Part shown: piece by piece, positions 12,570-24,345 of the stretch
How positions within the stretch are numbered: position 1 is the stretch's first letter
Layout of the letters: each line of letters begins with the position of its first letter
Assembly: GCA_030765065.1 (NCBI GenBank)
Contig: CM060975.1
Span: forward strand, 202,220,007-202,284,006
Length of the DNA stretch: 64,000 nt
Reading direction: 5' to 3'
From: Deroplatys truncata
Taxonomy: Eukaryota > Arthropoda > Insecta > Mantodea > Mantidae
The notes under the pieces: model-generated
Databases searched by the model: none
Told to the model about the DNA's origin: nothing
The model's input: only the letters and a program-made list of their open reading frames with translations
Program-made: the position numbers and the translations under genes

Positions 12570-13905
12570 GTTCTTTTATGCATCTTGTACAAGTCACTAT
12601 TACAAAATCTTAGCTTTCTGTTTCATATTAATCGAGATACTAGCCTTGAAATCCCATACTCTTTACGGACATCACGAAAAATAAAAGTGAAAATAGTGTG
12701 GTTTTGAAAGGACCAAGCCATCCCTGATCAAGTACTTAAGCTTTTTACTTTCCCTACTATCTACTTAATGGATACCTAAAGAAAGTATTGAATTTCAAAC
12801 AAAAGTTCGACACAGAAATTTTATCGGAAATACCTACATGTTCTGAGATCCTTGAATAAAAGAGCATTTTTAGAAAAGGGTCCGTTTATGTGAGTATGCG
12901 TGTGCGCGCGCATACATACATAAAACGTGAATCTTTTGTCGTGGATGCTACTCGAAGAATCCCTCTCACCGCAAATTACCCTTATATGGAATTTGTATTA
13001 CTCAAAAATAGCTCTTAATGATTTTTATTAACATACGATATGCTTAAGACATGTTTGTAGTTGTTGTTGATCTAATGTGCAGAATTTTGATCCATTAATT
13101 TTTCCCTAGCTAGACAATATAAATTGTGTATCTTCCCATCTGGTACAGCTTTCCTCAATTCTGGGTATTCTAGTAGGTGTTCTCCATTTAAAATCTTGTC
13201 AGCATTGCAAATTTTACATGTTTTGTCATTCATAAAACCAAATCTATGTAGATGTTCCGCCAGACAGTCATGTCTAGTGGCTAATCTGAAGTGAGCAACG
13301 GCTTCTTTCCTTGGGACATTTTTTATTTTTTTGTACTATTTCTTTTTGTTACTAATTTCTTTTTGAATATTACCTATATTAGTATTTTTATTCTATATTA
13401 ATTTTGACATTTTTTAGTTTCATATCTAGTCCACAAGACTTCATAGATTTTGAATATAACACTGCGCCCTTTTTGGCCAGAAAGTCTGCAGTCTCGTTAC
13501 CATTCACTCCCACATGTGCTGGTATCCACAGTAATATTATCTGTTGAAATTTTGTTTGGAGTAATCTATAAGATCTCACATCCTTAATATCATAAGATTC
13601 AGGTGGACTATTGCTTGAATGGCAGAAACTGAGTCTGTGAGAACAACTTCTTTATTTTCTTTTATGTTAGTCCTACAGTATATCTGTTCGAATGCTCGTT
13701 GTATTGCAACAACTTCAACATCGAAATTTGTGGATTGTCTAGGCACTGTAAAATAATGTGAAAAATATTTACAGTATATACCACATCGCACATTATTTCT
13801 CAATTTATCTGTTTAAGACATTTGCACGACAAATAAAAAGTACCTATACGTATGCGACTTTTCTGGGAATATCTGTAAAGTCTTCTACATTCTGAATGAA
13901 ATTTT
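12570..13905 (-). mobile_element. Family A fragments interrupted by a LINE insertion
   Basis: A plus-orientation 5' scrap (about 12590-12700) is followed by a minus-orientation copy from about 12745. That copy reads through to 13052 (CTTAAGACAT), is interrupted by a LINE, and resumes at 13813 (TTAAGACATTTGCACGACAAATAAAA) to about 13905. The interruption carries a clean target duplication, so the order of events is clear. Confidence 0.75.
13053..13812 (-). pseudogene. 5'-truncated LINE: RNase H and C-terminal zinc-finger part
   Basis: The minus strand encodes an RNase H domain in two short frames: VVAIQRAFEQ and VVLTDSVSAIQAI (13585-13720), then WIPAHVGVNGNETADFLAKK (about 13450-13530), which keeps the HVG and NExAD motifs of non-LTR retrotransposon RNase H. 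Further on (about 13150-13290) come LATRHDCLAEHLHRFGF and a CxxC block, the usual C-terminal region of these ORF2 proteins. The piece is flanked by TTAAGACAT at 13044-13052 and 13813-13821, a 9-bp target duplication, and ends on the 3' side in a CAA-rich tail. It is a classic 5'-truncated insertion, and stops and a frameshift show it is dead. Confidence 0.9.
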
Positions 13906-13920
13906 TTTATGTCTGGTATA

Positions 13921-14220
13921 CTGAGCGGGATGGCTCAGGTGATTACGTCTGTGGCCCGTTTCGGGAGGTCCGAGATCGATTCCCGGCAACCGCCACTCTG
14001 GTCCATGTGTTTTTCGTGGTTTCCCCGGGTCACCAGGCAAATGCTGGGGTGGTTGATCTACTATCATAATCTTACTTGTTATCTGTTTCAAGGTTGTAGG
14101 ACTAGGTGACGGCGTTCGGCGGGTTGCGGCTGGGCGGGGCTTGAGCTCTATAAAAGGTTTCTTCTCTGGCGTCCCCATTTCATTAACCGATGCAAGCTCT
14201 CCTCTTAATATACATATAAT
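13921..14220 (+). mobile_element. tRNA-derived SINE (Talua-like body)
   Basis: The head has an A box TGGCTCAGGTGATTACG (13931-13947) and a B box GGTCCGAGATCGATTCC (13967-13983). The body follows with TTTTTCGTGGTTTCCCCGG and GGCAAATGCTGGGGTGGTT, the hallmark of a SINE type widespread in insects. The 3' boundary is uncertain. It lies directly beside a family A fragment. Confidence 0.8.
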
Positions 14221-14450
14221 TTCCATCGCAGCAAACAAGGTTGGTAACAATTGAATGTTATAAATTTTTTTCCACTGCGTGTTATGATCTTCAATTTCAA
14301 CAGTACCTTTCCTTCACACTGTGGCCATAGCACGGCGGCTCGCGCGCCGGCCGCCGCAGCTGTAACTCCTGCCGTAATAGTTAAAATATTCTTGGAACCG
14401 CCTTAGTTCTCAAAGTTACAATTACAATAATAATGATGAAGACCACCTTG

Positions 14451-14545
14451 TTATAAGCCATATTGGAAATATTCTCCTTCTCTTTCCGCATATTTCAGGC
14501 ATCTTCTCAGTAAATGCTCATTCACACTCAGGAGTTCAGTATCCG
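14451..14545 (-). pseudogene. Transposase C-terminus in the left inverted end
   Basis: The minus strand reads VNEHLLRRCLKYAEREGEYF and a few more residues before a stop. This resembles the last residues of Tc1/mariner-superfamily transposases, which end in a basic helix followed by a GxxFxHLL-type tail. The other end of the element carries the same C-terminus on the plus strand. Confidence 0.6.
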
Positions 14546-14924
14546 AAATTAGTGAATTTCTCCCCTGATAGTTCTTACAAAGTATGGAGTTTGTTGCACA
14601 TACGTTATTTTTCATGCAATCTTCAAAGTCGGGTAAGTTTCTGTAATTGGATTTCGCGAAATGATATGAATAACGACCCATGCTTAATATTCTTCTGTGA
14701 CGAAACTGGTTCTATTTATATGATTATGTTTCGTCGCAAAATAATAGATATTGGATCACAGAGAAACCCGATTTTGCACACGAGATTTTCTTTGCATGAC
14801 GCGCAAATTGGTGTGCAGTAAATGGAACTTATATTTTTTGAATAAAAAATAAATGCAGAGAGTACAGGAATCTTATTCACGCTATTTTTTGAAGAGCTGC
14901 CCGATGTAGATCAGTCTGGATTTT

Positions 14925-15215
14925 TCCGACAAAATTTTACTACCTCACATACAGTTGACGTGTCATTAAATTAGGACATTTTTGAAGATAGGGTAATTAG
15001 TAAAGAATTATGGCCTTCAAGATTGCCTGACTTAACTGTGTTTTTATCTGTAGAGGAACTTGGAAAATAAGGTGTGTGAAATAAACCTCATAATAAGGAA
15101 TTTACTCAATTTCCGATATTAAACTCCGGTATTTCCTGCAAAGATGCCATAAATGTGGGGATAAAGCAGGAAAATATTACCAACATCTCAAATGATAAGG
15201 CATTGCAGTGATATT
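14925..15215 (+). pseudogene. Tc1/mariner-type transposase, C-terminal half, degraded
   Basis: In shifting plus-strand frames one reads FFRQNFTTSHTVDVSLN, then FEDRVISKELWPSRLPDLT, then a tail that ends in a CL-like helix and YYQHLK near 15195. These correspond to the FQQDGATAHTA and WPPRSPDLT-DFYLW blocks of a DDE transposase. The first catalytic Asp is mutated (QNF) and the second block is lost after PDLT. The N-terminal half is missing and is replaced by the inverted copy of the C-terminus. Confidence 0.75.
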
Positions 15216-15268
15216 ATAACCGTTTCGGAGATAGTCCGAGCTGCGGCGGCCACAGTGTGAAGGAAAGG

Positions 15269-15772
15269 CTCGTGTTATTAAGTTCTACTTTTAGGGCCAG
15301 TTGTCTAAAAATGAATTTTTTGAGCTCAGGACCTCAAAACATGTATATCCCATTCAGTCAGTACTAAAGGATATCGGCTCAAGTGACATTGGGATTATTA
15401 TTTTATATTATTGTAATTATTGTTATTAATTATTAATATTATTATAACAGCTGACAACTGAGAATGTGACTAATGCTATACTATACATACACTCGCGCGA
15501 GAGACACTGACGGAAGGGCTAGAGCAGAAGCCAATTGTGGAACCCCGCTTGCCTTTTGTTCTGTTTCCGGTGATGAGAATAAATCCCTGAAACACGTGAA
15601 ATGCGAGACGTAGGAAGTGGAAAAAGGCTCAGTTACCAAACGTTGCTGTTTCTCGGTACCTATCTCTAGGCTTAAGCATTGCATTTTGTTTATACTACAT
15701 CATCTCTTAGTTGCCTACCTTATGATGCATTGTACTTTGTAGACGGGCTATAAATTAAAAATTGTGATGTGT
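15269..15772. other. Non-coding, AT-rich with a TTA-rich patch
   Basis: A TTA/ATT-rich stretch near 15395-15445 is the only notable structure. The 67-codon minus frame at 15481-15684 has no recognisable relation. Confidence 0.4.
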
Positions 15773-16330
15773 TACATTCACATGACTTTCTGTACCCACT
15801 AGCATTTATTTTTATATAGCTTCAAACTATTCTTACGAAAGCTAATTTTTCCATTCATTTCATTATAATCGAGATAAACCTTAGCAGAAATAGCTTCACT
15901 TCACACTTCGTTGGCAGGCGAAATCGAATCGATAGTCAGGTGTTTAAAAACCGGGTCGCTATAGCTGGCCTAGAAATTGCACAATATTTCCCTGACTAGG
16001 TACTTCAAAAGAAGAAAAAGCTATCAAAAAATTTAAACCAATAACAATGGATATCTGGAAACACCTGATGCCACAAGAAAGTTATTTGAAATAAGTTGTG
16101 TGTTTTAAAGAGATACCTATACATTTTTTTTGTCAAAATTCTTATGGTTTAATTTTAATTATAAAAAAATTAAACAAAACCCCTTTCGAATGAGAAGGGC
16201 TTCTTCATATGCTATTCTCAGGAAATTTAACATATAAATTTTATTTGTCATGTAAGTGTCAAAGATATGGCATTTTAATAAAAAATCATTAAACTCGTTT
16301 TTGAAAACATAAAATAAATTACGAAACATT

Positions 16331-16801
16331 TAAGGTTAGCCTTAGGTAAAATTTATAAATCTTGCAGTTTTTACCTGAATTTATTCAAAATTCTATCATA
16401 TGCTACTCTGTAACACAGTTATAAATATTTACATTTCATGCAGATATCTTCACTTTATAGTTCTTGAGAAAAAAAGTCTTTTACTTTTATTAATCGGGTG
16501 TTGCATACGATGCAGAAATCGTAATATTGAAGGAATAAAAACACTACCACATTATTTAAATAATTGTATACTCTTTCATTCTTCTGGTCGTTTAAGAAAC
16601 AACTTAAAAAGTTGGATATCTTTTTTGTAATAATTTATCCTCAGTGGTCGAATTAAGTATGTCATATCTTCAGCAATTTAACAGTATAAGAAAAACCATA
16701 TCCCAGTTTTTAAGTTGTTTTTTCTGAGTTTCTATCAAAAATTAAAAAGGAAGGATTACCTACAAACTACATTGTATGGACAATGTTTAATCCACAAAAG
16801 T

Positions 16802-16860
<59 letters not shown>

Positions 16861-17095
16861 CTAAGTCGAATAAAATACATTGAAAGTAAATACGGGTCAT
16901 TAGGCCGTGTGCTCTTAGGCATTTAAATGGTCACGTGTTTATGCTTTAAAGAGAGCAAAAGCCATTGTAGATAATTGAAGAGGGACGGCTGGCCTGCACG
17001 CGGTGCTCTGCCCCGGTTTTGCCGGCCCCCTCCGTTAGTCCGTACCATTATATTTTACCTTTACTTTCCGTAATTGAAGCTAAAGATTCAAAAAC
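16331..17095. other. Insertion of unknown nature within family A copy
   Basis: The insert contains a 76-codon frame without known relatives, an (AAT)n tract, and near 16985-17040 a GC-rich piece (GTGCTCTGCCCCGGTTTT) that matches the 3' end of the SINE at 37263-37745. At least part of it is therefore a SINE tail. Confidence 0.45.
16803..16860. repeat. (AAT)n microsatellite
   Basis: About 19 uninterrupted trinucleotide units. Confidence 0.95.
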
Positions 17096-17189
17096 TAATT
17101 TTTGAACTAATTTAGATATATGTACCCTTAAAGGAGAGTGGGTGGGAGGAACTATCTTGGAAATCTCCGTGTGGCATTATTGGAAGATA

Positions 17190-17400
17190 AATAAATCCTG
17201 TGGCGCTGCAGTAGCGAGAAACCTGGTCCTGCCTACAGGACTGCCAGTCTCATGCCGTTTACTCCAGCCGGAACGTTGGCTCACGAGACAAGATCGCTGC
17301 CTACCGCAGTTCCTCACTTTCCTCACGATGCTGAGTGGGCACCGGTGATCCTCTAGGTGGGTTCGAACCCGGGTGTATTCCGTGGTCAGAGTACCACGCT
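17190..17400 (-). mobile_element. tRNA-derived SINE inserted in family A
   Basis: On the minus strand an A-box-like GTGGTACTCTGACCACGG is followed by the B box GGGTTCGAACCC (about 17363-17374) and a GC-rich body. The host family A sequence reads straight across the insert (TTGGAAGATA | CTGAACTTAAATACC), so the boundaries are well defined. Confidence 0.75.
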
Positions 17401-17825
17401 CTGAACTTAAATACCAAGGTTGGTATTTATACGACTTTTCGTTTCTCAGTTATGCTGTCCACATACAAAATGACACCGAACAAACGGATGTTTTTCTAAA
17501 AAGTCTTTATTGAATTCAGAGGATCTCAAAGCATGTATTTTTGGTGAAATCGCAATATTGAATTTTTGGGTGGAATGCAATACATCCTCTACCATCTACA
17601 AGCAAGTGTTAAGAGAAATCAAAATGGTTTTATTTGGATCTGACGAAACTTCGAAATCCAGGTATCAGGTTGAGTATCAGGTTCAGCAGGTTTTATTTGG
17701 AGCAATTAACATGTGCATTTGAAGGGTACTGTATTTAAGGGGTTCATGGTCAGCGTGGGAATTTCAGCGGAAATACATGATTTGAAGAATAAGAACAAGA
17801 AGGAAAGCATTCTTAGAAAATTGTA

Positions 17826-17838
17826 CATTGTGTGTGCG

Positions 17839-17878
<40 letters not shown>

Positions 17879-17886
17879 CGCGCGCG
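17826..17886. repeat. (TG)n-(CG)n microsatellite
   Basis: A TG tract passing into an alternating CG tract, at the usual microsatellite position of family A. Alternating purine-pyrimidine DNA of this kind can adopt Z-form. Confidence 0.9.
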
Positions 17887-18141
17887 TGAGAACAGCCTAA
17901 TCATAAATGAAACGTGGGCTAAATACCGAACTTGGCATTTAAGTTCAGCAAAGTTCATTTAACTTCAAGAAACTGCCCCCACTAAACAGCCCTTACGTTA
18001 TTTTAGACTTCTCAGGCATGGCTTCAACACTTTTGATTAAAATACTACAGGTCTAAGATATTTGCATAAATATAAAATGTAAATCTTGAATTTTCTGTGT
18101 ATAGCTTATAAAGTGCTCTTCATTCTGAATGAATTTTGTAC

Positions 18142-18661
18142 CGGGTTTTCACATTTATTTGGCCTTTAGAGCCATCCGGTTTAAATGAATAACGCCATTA
18201 TTAGTTCAGCCAGCCCCTTGTCTCAAAGAGCAGGTGCGGAACTGCACCTCGTGATACATGCCTTTCCGAATTCGTAAACAGGTTGATGTACTTCGTCGGT
18301 GCAGATCTGCTTTTCACTAGGAAACGTTGTGCGTTCTTTGCATGCGAGATGGAAGTGACCACGATCACAGAATTTGCATGGTTGAGTGCTAAGTCGAGAC
18401 ACTTTACGCTACAAAAGCATCCAATTATTTGCGTTACCTAACAGCATACATGCTGAGTTTACGAGACGCAAGCCAGAGACGTTCCAAATGTAAATACTGG
18501 AAAGGTACGATACAAGTCCCATTTTGCTAAGGTGACCTCGAAACTGTTGACATCCACTCCTTCCACGCATGCTTTGCTAGGCCTGTGCCAGAGCCACTGG
18601 TGATAAATTAGCTTCAAAGTATTAACGTGATGCACAGACAACCAAATAAATCTTAACACCC
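18142..18661. mobile_element. MITE-like element, about 520 bp
   Basis: The ends are imperfect inverted repeats: the left begins CGGGTTTTCACATTTATTTG and the right, reverse-complemented, GGGTGTTAAGATTTATTTGG (about 16 of 20). GTAC flanks both sides (18138-18141 and 18662-18665), and removing the insert restores the family A sequence. The duplication may be GTAC or the central TA. No transposase frame is seen inside. Confidence 0.7.
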
Positions 18662-19082
18662 GTACAATTTTGTATTACTGGTAAGCCAAAAACATGTCGC
18701 ACAAAAAAAAGTAAAATCTCATTATAACCAATAAAGCTTTCTGTAGCATTAACCATTTCCGCTATTGGTTTGAATTTTCCAATATTGTAACATTTCTAGA
18801 AGTACCAATTCACCATTGCTTTTTTCTTTTCTCGTGATATGATGAAAAGAGTGTAATTTCAAAGTGGCGCGCTATTTAAAAATTAACCTTGCTTCATTCT
18901 CTTGTATCCACCTTGCACGTGTCACAAAATGTGTGATTAAACTATTTCTGCAAACCTTTATCTCGATTAACATGAAGAAGATAAGGAAATAAGCTTTATA
19001 AGTACCTATAGTTTGTAGAAAAAATAAATTATGGGACTAGAGAAAGTTATGCACATGTAACACTTCCAATTGAAAAAGGTTT

Positions 19083-19920
19083 CTGATGTGATACATTCAC
19101 ATGACTGTCTCTATCCTCTGTCGTTTATTTGTGGGTATACAAAATAATCTTACTGAAACTTATATTTATATCTACTTCATTTTAATCCAAATAAAGTTTT
19201 GTAGAAATAGCTGCATTAACATTTCCTTATAGATAAAAAGGGAACAGCAATAGTCAAATGTTTAAGAACTGCACGCTATAGCTGGCCTTAAATTCCATAC
19301 TATTTTCATGGAATCGCAAGAAACAAAAGAATGTTGGACTTTAAAAGAATGGTTAAGTCTTAAACAATTCGAACCATTAATAATGGATATCCCGAAAATG
19401 GCTGGTACCACAAAAAAGTTATTTGAAATAAAATGTGTGTTTTTAAGAGCTCTGTATTTCTTTTCGTTTATCATTAACGTTTACCAGTTATAGAAGATTA
19501 TACAAAATTCCTTCCTAATGAAGAGGGCTTCAAAGCTATTCCTAGAAAAGTCATGATTCACATTTTGTAATATAAATATCTTTAATGTTGTATTTTAATA
19601 AAAACGGTTTCTTGTTTTTTAGATATAAAAATTTCGAAAAATGTTCCATGTAAATGATAGTTTGGGGTAAGGGGATTTTCTTGAAAATCTTCGTGTTGCA
19701 TCTTTGGAAAGTACTGAACTTAACTTTGGTGTCATTTCTGAGTTATACTGTTCACAGACACAGACACAGACACACACACACACACACACACACGGACCTT
19801 TTACTACATTTTTTGTATTCGTGGGACCTCAAAACGCGTATTTCTGGTGAAATCTCGGTATCGAATTTTTGAGTGGAATGCACTACCTTCTCTACTTACT
19901 AGGTATGCGATAAAGAAGCT
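19083..19920 (+). mobile_element. Family A repeat, older subfamily, near full length
   Basis: It starts TGATGTGATACATTCACATG and ends near ACTAGGTATGCGATAAAGAAG. It belongs to the subfamily with GATACAAAGGGAACAGCAAT in the 5' unit. The reading frame seen in younger copies is stopped by TAA here. Confidence 0.8.
19756..19794. repeat. (CA)n microsatellite inside family A
   Basis: CAGACACAGACACAC followed by a pure CA run at the conserved internal position. Confidence 0.9.
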
Positions 19921-20299
19921 AAAAAAACAAACAAAATGTTTGTTTATGTGCAATAATTATTAACAACCTTACATCTATGTGTTGGCCAAATTACAGAGAC
20001 ATGTGACGCTTGGAAGTTCCTTTTACTACGTCCCATTTAAATACATTAAATGCTTCTATCCTTTAAGGTCGTTTTCTACAGTTTTAAGTGTACTATATTT
20101 ACTCACATATGCTACTGGATGCTATAATTTTTGCCCTTGGAACCCGAAAATTTTACTGCCCATTGTGAACGCTATGGTTAAGAGTACTACACTGTACTGT
20201 TTTGAAATAACTATTTTTCAAAGTTAAAAACAAAGAAGCAATCCATATAGATACAAAAATACCAGCATTTCCAAATCCACTATACCAATTCATTTTTAG
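19921..20299. other. Non-coding, nothing recognised
   Basis: An 82-codon plus frame at 19979-20227 has no recognisable relation and no supporting signal. Confidence 0.4.
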
Positions 20300-21165
20300 T
20301 TTTCTACCTCTACCTAGATGGAGAAGGTATTGCATTCTACCCAAAACTTCGATACGGATTTCACCGGAAATACATGTTTTGAGTCCCCTTGAATAAAAAA
20401 AAACATTTTATAAAAAGGCGCGTGTGTGTATGTGTATATGTGTCTGTGAACAGCATAATTTAAAAACAAAAAGTCGGATAAATACCAAACTTGGTATTTA
20501 GGTTCAACAGTGTCCAAAGATGCGACACAAATATTTTGAAGAAAAGCTCCCCCCACAAAACTACCGTTCTTCAAAATGTTTTATTTTCTAAAACATGGTT
20601 CTAATGATTTTAATTAAAATACCATATTTTGAATATATTTACAAGACAAATAAAACGTGTATCTTGAATTTTCTGGACATACCCTCTGAAGTCCTCTTCA
20701 TTCGGAAGGAATTTTGTTTAATCTTGTAGTTATAACTGGTAAACGTTAAACGTTAAGTGATAGACGAAAACTATTACACGAAAAATGCAGATCTCTTTCA
20801 AACACAATCCGCTTTAAATATCTTTTTTGTGGTATACCTAAGCCATTTCTGAGACATTCGTTATTAGTGGTTTCAATTATCCAATACTTTGTCCATTTTC
20901 AAGTCCTGTCGATTTGCAGTTGTTTCTCGCGATTGCATGGAAAGAGCATGGAATTTTAAGGTTAGCATATAGCGTCCAGTTCTTAAGCATTTGACTATCA
21001 CTGTTCCCTTTGTATCTGTAACGTAACGTGTAATGTGGTTATTTCTGCAAAGGTTTATCTCATTGTAATGAAGTAGATAGAAAAAATAAACTTTTGTAAG
21101 AATAGTTTGCATACCTATTAATAAACGATAGAAGCTAGAGAAAGTCATATGAATATAAGCCATCA
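20300..21165 (-). mobile_element. Family A repeat, older subfamily, near full length
   Basis: The minus-orientation 3' end starts TCTACCTCTACCTAGATGG and the 5' end finishes GCTAGAGAAAGTCATATGAA. It has a short TG tract near 20420-20450. Confidence 0.8.
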
Positions 21166-21399
21166 AACTTTTTTTCAGGTCCTTCATACGTTCACGATTA
21201 TAAAAACTGGCTGTGCTGTTATTTTATATCAATTAGAAATACCATACAATATTTCTCTGTACTGTAGTGTTTATGGGGAATAAATACATTTTGAAAAGCC
21301 AACTTTCTTTAAAAAGACCTTCAATAACTCAAAAACACTATTAAAACCTATAACAGTGATGCTTGAAGGTGTTAATGGTATAAACAAGGCATAGGATAG
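21166..21399. other. Short non-coding spacer
   Basis: No repeat or gene is recognised between the family A copy and the SINE. Confidence 0.4.
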
Positions 21400-21961
21400 G
21401 GCTAGGACCGGAGGGGGACTTAGCACCTGACCTACGCAGATCTTTTGTACCTAGGTCCCTGACGGGGCGCCCCCGGAAGGGAGGGATGAGGTGAGAGGAG
21501 ACAGAGGGCGGTCGGTCTAGGAGACATGACAGGCAGAGGGCAGGGTCTCTACCATATACAGGCTTAAACTTCCCGAATGACAGCTGGTGCAACCGGCTCC
21601 CCTCACCCTGTGGGCTTACACATCCCCTGGGGGGCACAGGGCTCGGAAACCGCCCCCTTTCCGAGGACGAATGTTTACTCAGAGCATCCTTTTCCCCTGC
21701 CTTGCATACGTCGAGACCTCCTGCCGACACTTGCAACCCTGAAAGAGATCAAGCAGATGAAAGGTGAAGTGAAATGGGAATGGAGGTGAAATAGAGGGAC
21801 AGGAAGTTCGGGGGATGTAATAATCCTTCCCAGCATTTGCGTAGCGACCCGAGGAAACTCCCAAAAATACCCATGGGTCAGGAAGGTTAGCCGCGGGATT
21901 CGATCCCGCGACTTCTCGATTGCGGACCACACACGTTACTGCTTGAGGCATCCTGCTCGGT
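21400..21961 (-). mobile_element. tRNA-derived SINE, long GC-rich copy
   Basis: Read on the minus strand the head is at about 21885-21960 (A-box-like region AGTAACGTGTGTGGTCC; B box GGGATCGAATCCCG), followed by GGGTATTTTTGGGAGTTTCC and ATTTGCGTAGCG-type body sequence reversed. The remaining 400 bases are GC-rich and account for the long open frames on both strands here, which are not genes. Confidence 0.75.
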
Positions 21962-22527
21962 AAACAAGGGGTTGCGAAAGGGTGGCGAAAACGCCTTCCT
22001 TCCGCTAGTCAAATATGCAACACGCACTGCATTACTCAGCAGCATGTGAAAAACAAATGGGACACTGGCAGAGAGGGAACGGCGCGTTTTTGCTCCCTCT
22101 GCTCTACATAATAGATTAAGCCTCTTGATTACAAATTTCACCTGCTCGTTAAAAATGAAAATATATGTAACTTTATCGTAAAAGATAAACAAAAACAATT
22201 TATAAGCACATAAATTATTTTTAAAAAAATATTAGGTTATCAAATTTGACACTTTAGATACATAGGTATAAAGCTAGCAGAAAAGTACACTATACCCCTG
22301 TGGATGTCCCATTCGTTAGGTATGGACCGTCAAATATTTAGCAACGTTCACAAACTAGATGCAACAGTCTTTCACAATTCTCTTCAAATTTTGAAGCATT
22401 ATAAATCTATACATATAAAAAAACAAAATGTTTGATAATTTTCGATTTTAGATAAATACCTAATTCATGCTGACGTGTATGGTGGGTAATACCTTGAAGC
22501 AAAAAATTGCATTTTTCCTCTCTCTAC
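21962..22527. other. Non-coding, nothing recognised
   Basis: AT-rich apart from the first 150 bases. The 103-codon minus frame at 21887-22198 starts inside the SINE side and has no known relation. Confidence 0.4.
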
Positions 22528-23400
22528 CACGTATATAGTAAATAGGGAAGGTATTGCAATCCACCCAAAAATTCGACACCGGGATTTCACGGAAATGTAT
22601 ATTTTGAGGCCAAATTAGTATTCTTAGAAAAAGGTGAGGGCGTGCGTGGGCGTGTTTGTGTGTGTGCGCGCGTGTCTATGAACGTCATTTCTCAAACACG
22701 CAAAGTCGGATAAGTACCAAACTTGGCATTTAAGTTCAGTACCTTCCATAAATTCGAACAAAGATGTACAAGAAAGGACTCACACCCCCAACTACTCTTT
22801 ATATATATCTAACATTTCTCGAATTTTTTTATTTTCCAAGAACGGCTCTGACGATTTTATTCAAGCACCATAGGTATATTAAAGATATTTACGTGTTAAA
22901 AAAAATGTATATCCTGAATATCCTGAGAATAACCTGTGAGGTCCTCTTCATTCGGAAGGAACTCTGTATAATTTTTATAACTGGTAAACATTAAGATCTA
23001 GACGAAAATTACTGACAACAGACTTAGTCTCTTTAAAACACAAAATTTATTTAAAATTACATTTTTTGTAATATAAGTTATTTCTGAGATATTCGTTATT
23101 AAAGATTCGAAATGCTCAATACTTTTTCATTCTTTTAAGTTCTGTCGATTTTCAGTTGTTTCTCATGATTGCATTGAGGGAGTATGGAATTTTAAGACCA
23201 GCATATGTCGCCCAGTTCTTAATATTTGACTGCCACTTTTCCCCTTTGTATCCATAATGGAATGTGTAATGCAGCTATTTCTGCAAAGGTTTCTCTGGAT
23301 TAAAATGTAGTAGATGGAAAAATAAGCATTAATAATTATGGTCTGTATAATCATTAATAAACTATGGAGGGTAGAAGTCGTGTGTATGTAGCACAGAAGG
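22528..23400 (-). mobile_element. Family A repeat, older subfamily
   Basis: The 3' end reads CTCTCTACCACGTATATAGT and the 5' end GGTAGAAGTCGTGTGTATGT. The TG tract near 22640-22680 is interrupted and shows decay. Confidence 0.75.
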
Positions 23401-24345
23401 TTTTTAAAAAGTGGGTACGCGCGGTGTGTATAGTCATCTTTTACGGAGGAATGGCCGGAGCGATCGTATAAAACTTAGTATAAAATTCAGGTAGTTGTCG
23501 TCAAGTGTCATCATTCACACAAGATAGTAAAGAACACCGGAATCACCGCACCCTGAACCTTATCAAAGATTTTCATGCTGACAACACAAGATTACACAAT
23601 TACTAATTTCTGTAATTATGAATACATTTGCTTAAAATTTATACTATGCATTAAGAATGCAAAGAATAGTGCTCATGCCAAATTTCATTTCAATATCTTT
23701 AGTAGTTTTAAAGTAAAACAATTATTTATACATAAAGAGGAAACGTTCCACACGTTTAACAATTGAGAATTCTATTACTTTTAATATCTGTTCCAAAACG
23801 TAGGTACTTTTGTTAGCTACTCTTTTAGTATGGCAGAAAAAATTAATAACGTTGTAAAATCAATTTTTTGGATAATTTTAGAATGCTAATACAAAGAATT
23901 AATTTTCTCAGAAATATGAACGTTTCAGAAAAGTCACCATTTTTTCATTTGTACTTTTTAGATTTTACCTTGAAATTTTGAAGAAAACTGAACAAAAATT
24001 GCGTTGTGTGGAACATTTTGAATCTCTAAAAATGTAGAAGAATCAGAAGGGAGAATATCAGCTTTGAGGTTTTAAAAGGGCTGCTTCTCCACGAGCTCAG
24101 GACCTTTAAATGGTCACATAACGTCACTTCTAAGCATCAGTGACCGATAATAAATACAGGTAATGAAACCAAAAGGTTTAAGGATAATTATAAGGAAAAA
24201 CTAAGAAAATAGATTTTTAATGGATTTTGGTCACTTTTCACCTATGCATCCCTCTGATGCTATAGAGAGAAGGAGGAGGAAGTCACGATCACAGTAATTC
24301 ACTTTATCCCTCTCTAACCCAACCTTCCCACAAAAGCATGCAAAT
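23401..24345. other. Non-coding, nothing recognised
   Basis: No transposon end, tRNA-like box or protein similarity seen in about 950 bases. Confidence 0.4.

Larger units (their letters stand above)
14306..15268. mobile_element. Foldback-like DNA transposon remnant with long inverted ends
   Basis: The outermost 21 bp at 14306-14326 and 15248-15268 are perfect reverse complements (CCTTTCCTTCAC... and ...GTGAAGGAAAGG). Inside them lie GC-rich sequence (CGGCCGCCGCAGCT) and, at both ends, a copy of the transposase C-terminal coding sequence pointing outward. No target duplication is visible. See the pseudogene entries for the coding remnants. Confidence 0.8.
15773..17612 (+). mobile_element. Family A repeat, older subfamily, interrupted twice
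   Basis: It starts TGATGTGTTACATTCACATG. It is followed to about 16330, resumes at about 17096 (ATGTACCCTTAAAGGAGAGTG), and is broken again at 17190-17400 by a tRNA-like SINE. The 3' part is TTTTTGGGTGGAATGCAATA near 17563-17582, and the end is eroded near 17612. Confidence 0.75.
17755..19075 (-). mobile_element. Family A repeat interrupted by a MITE-like element
   Basis: The minus-orientation 3' part (TTTCAGCGGAAATACATG) runs to 18141 and resumes at 18666. The distal part keeps ATTTCTGCAAACCTTTATCTC and ends GAGAAAGTTATGCACATG near 19060. Confidence 0.75.

Noticed and set aside
21341-21789. 131-codon minus and 70-codon plus frames
   Set aside because: Both lie in the GC-rich body of a tRNA-derived SINE.
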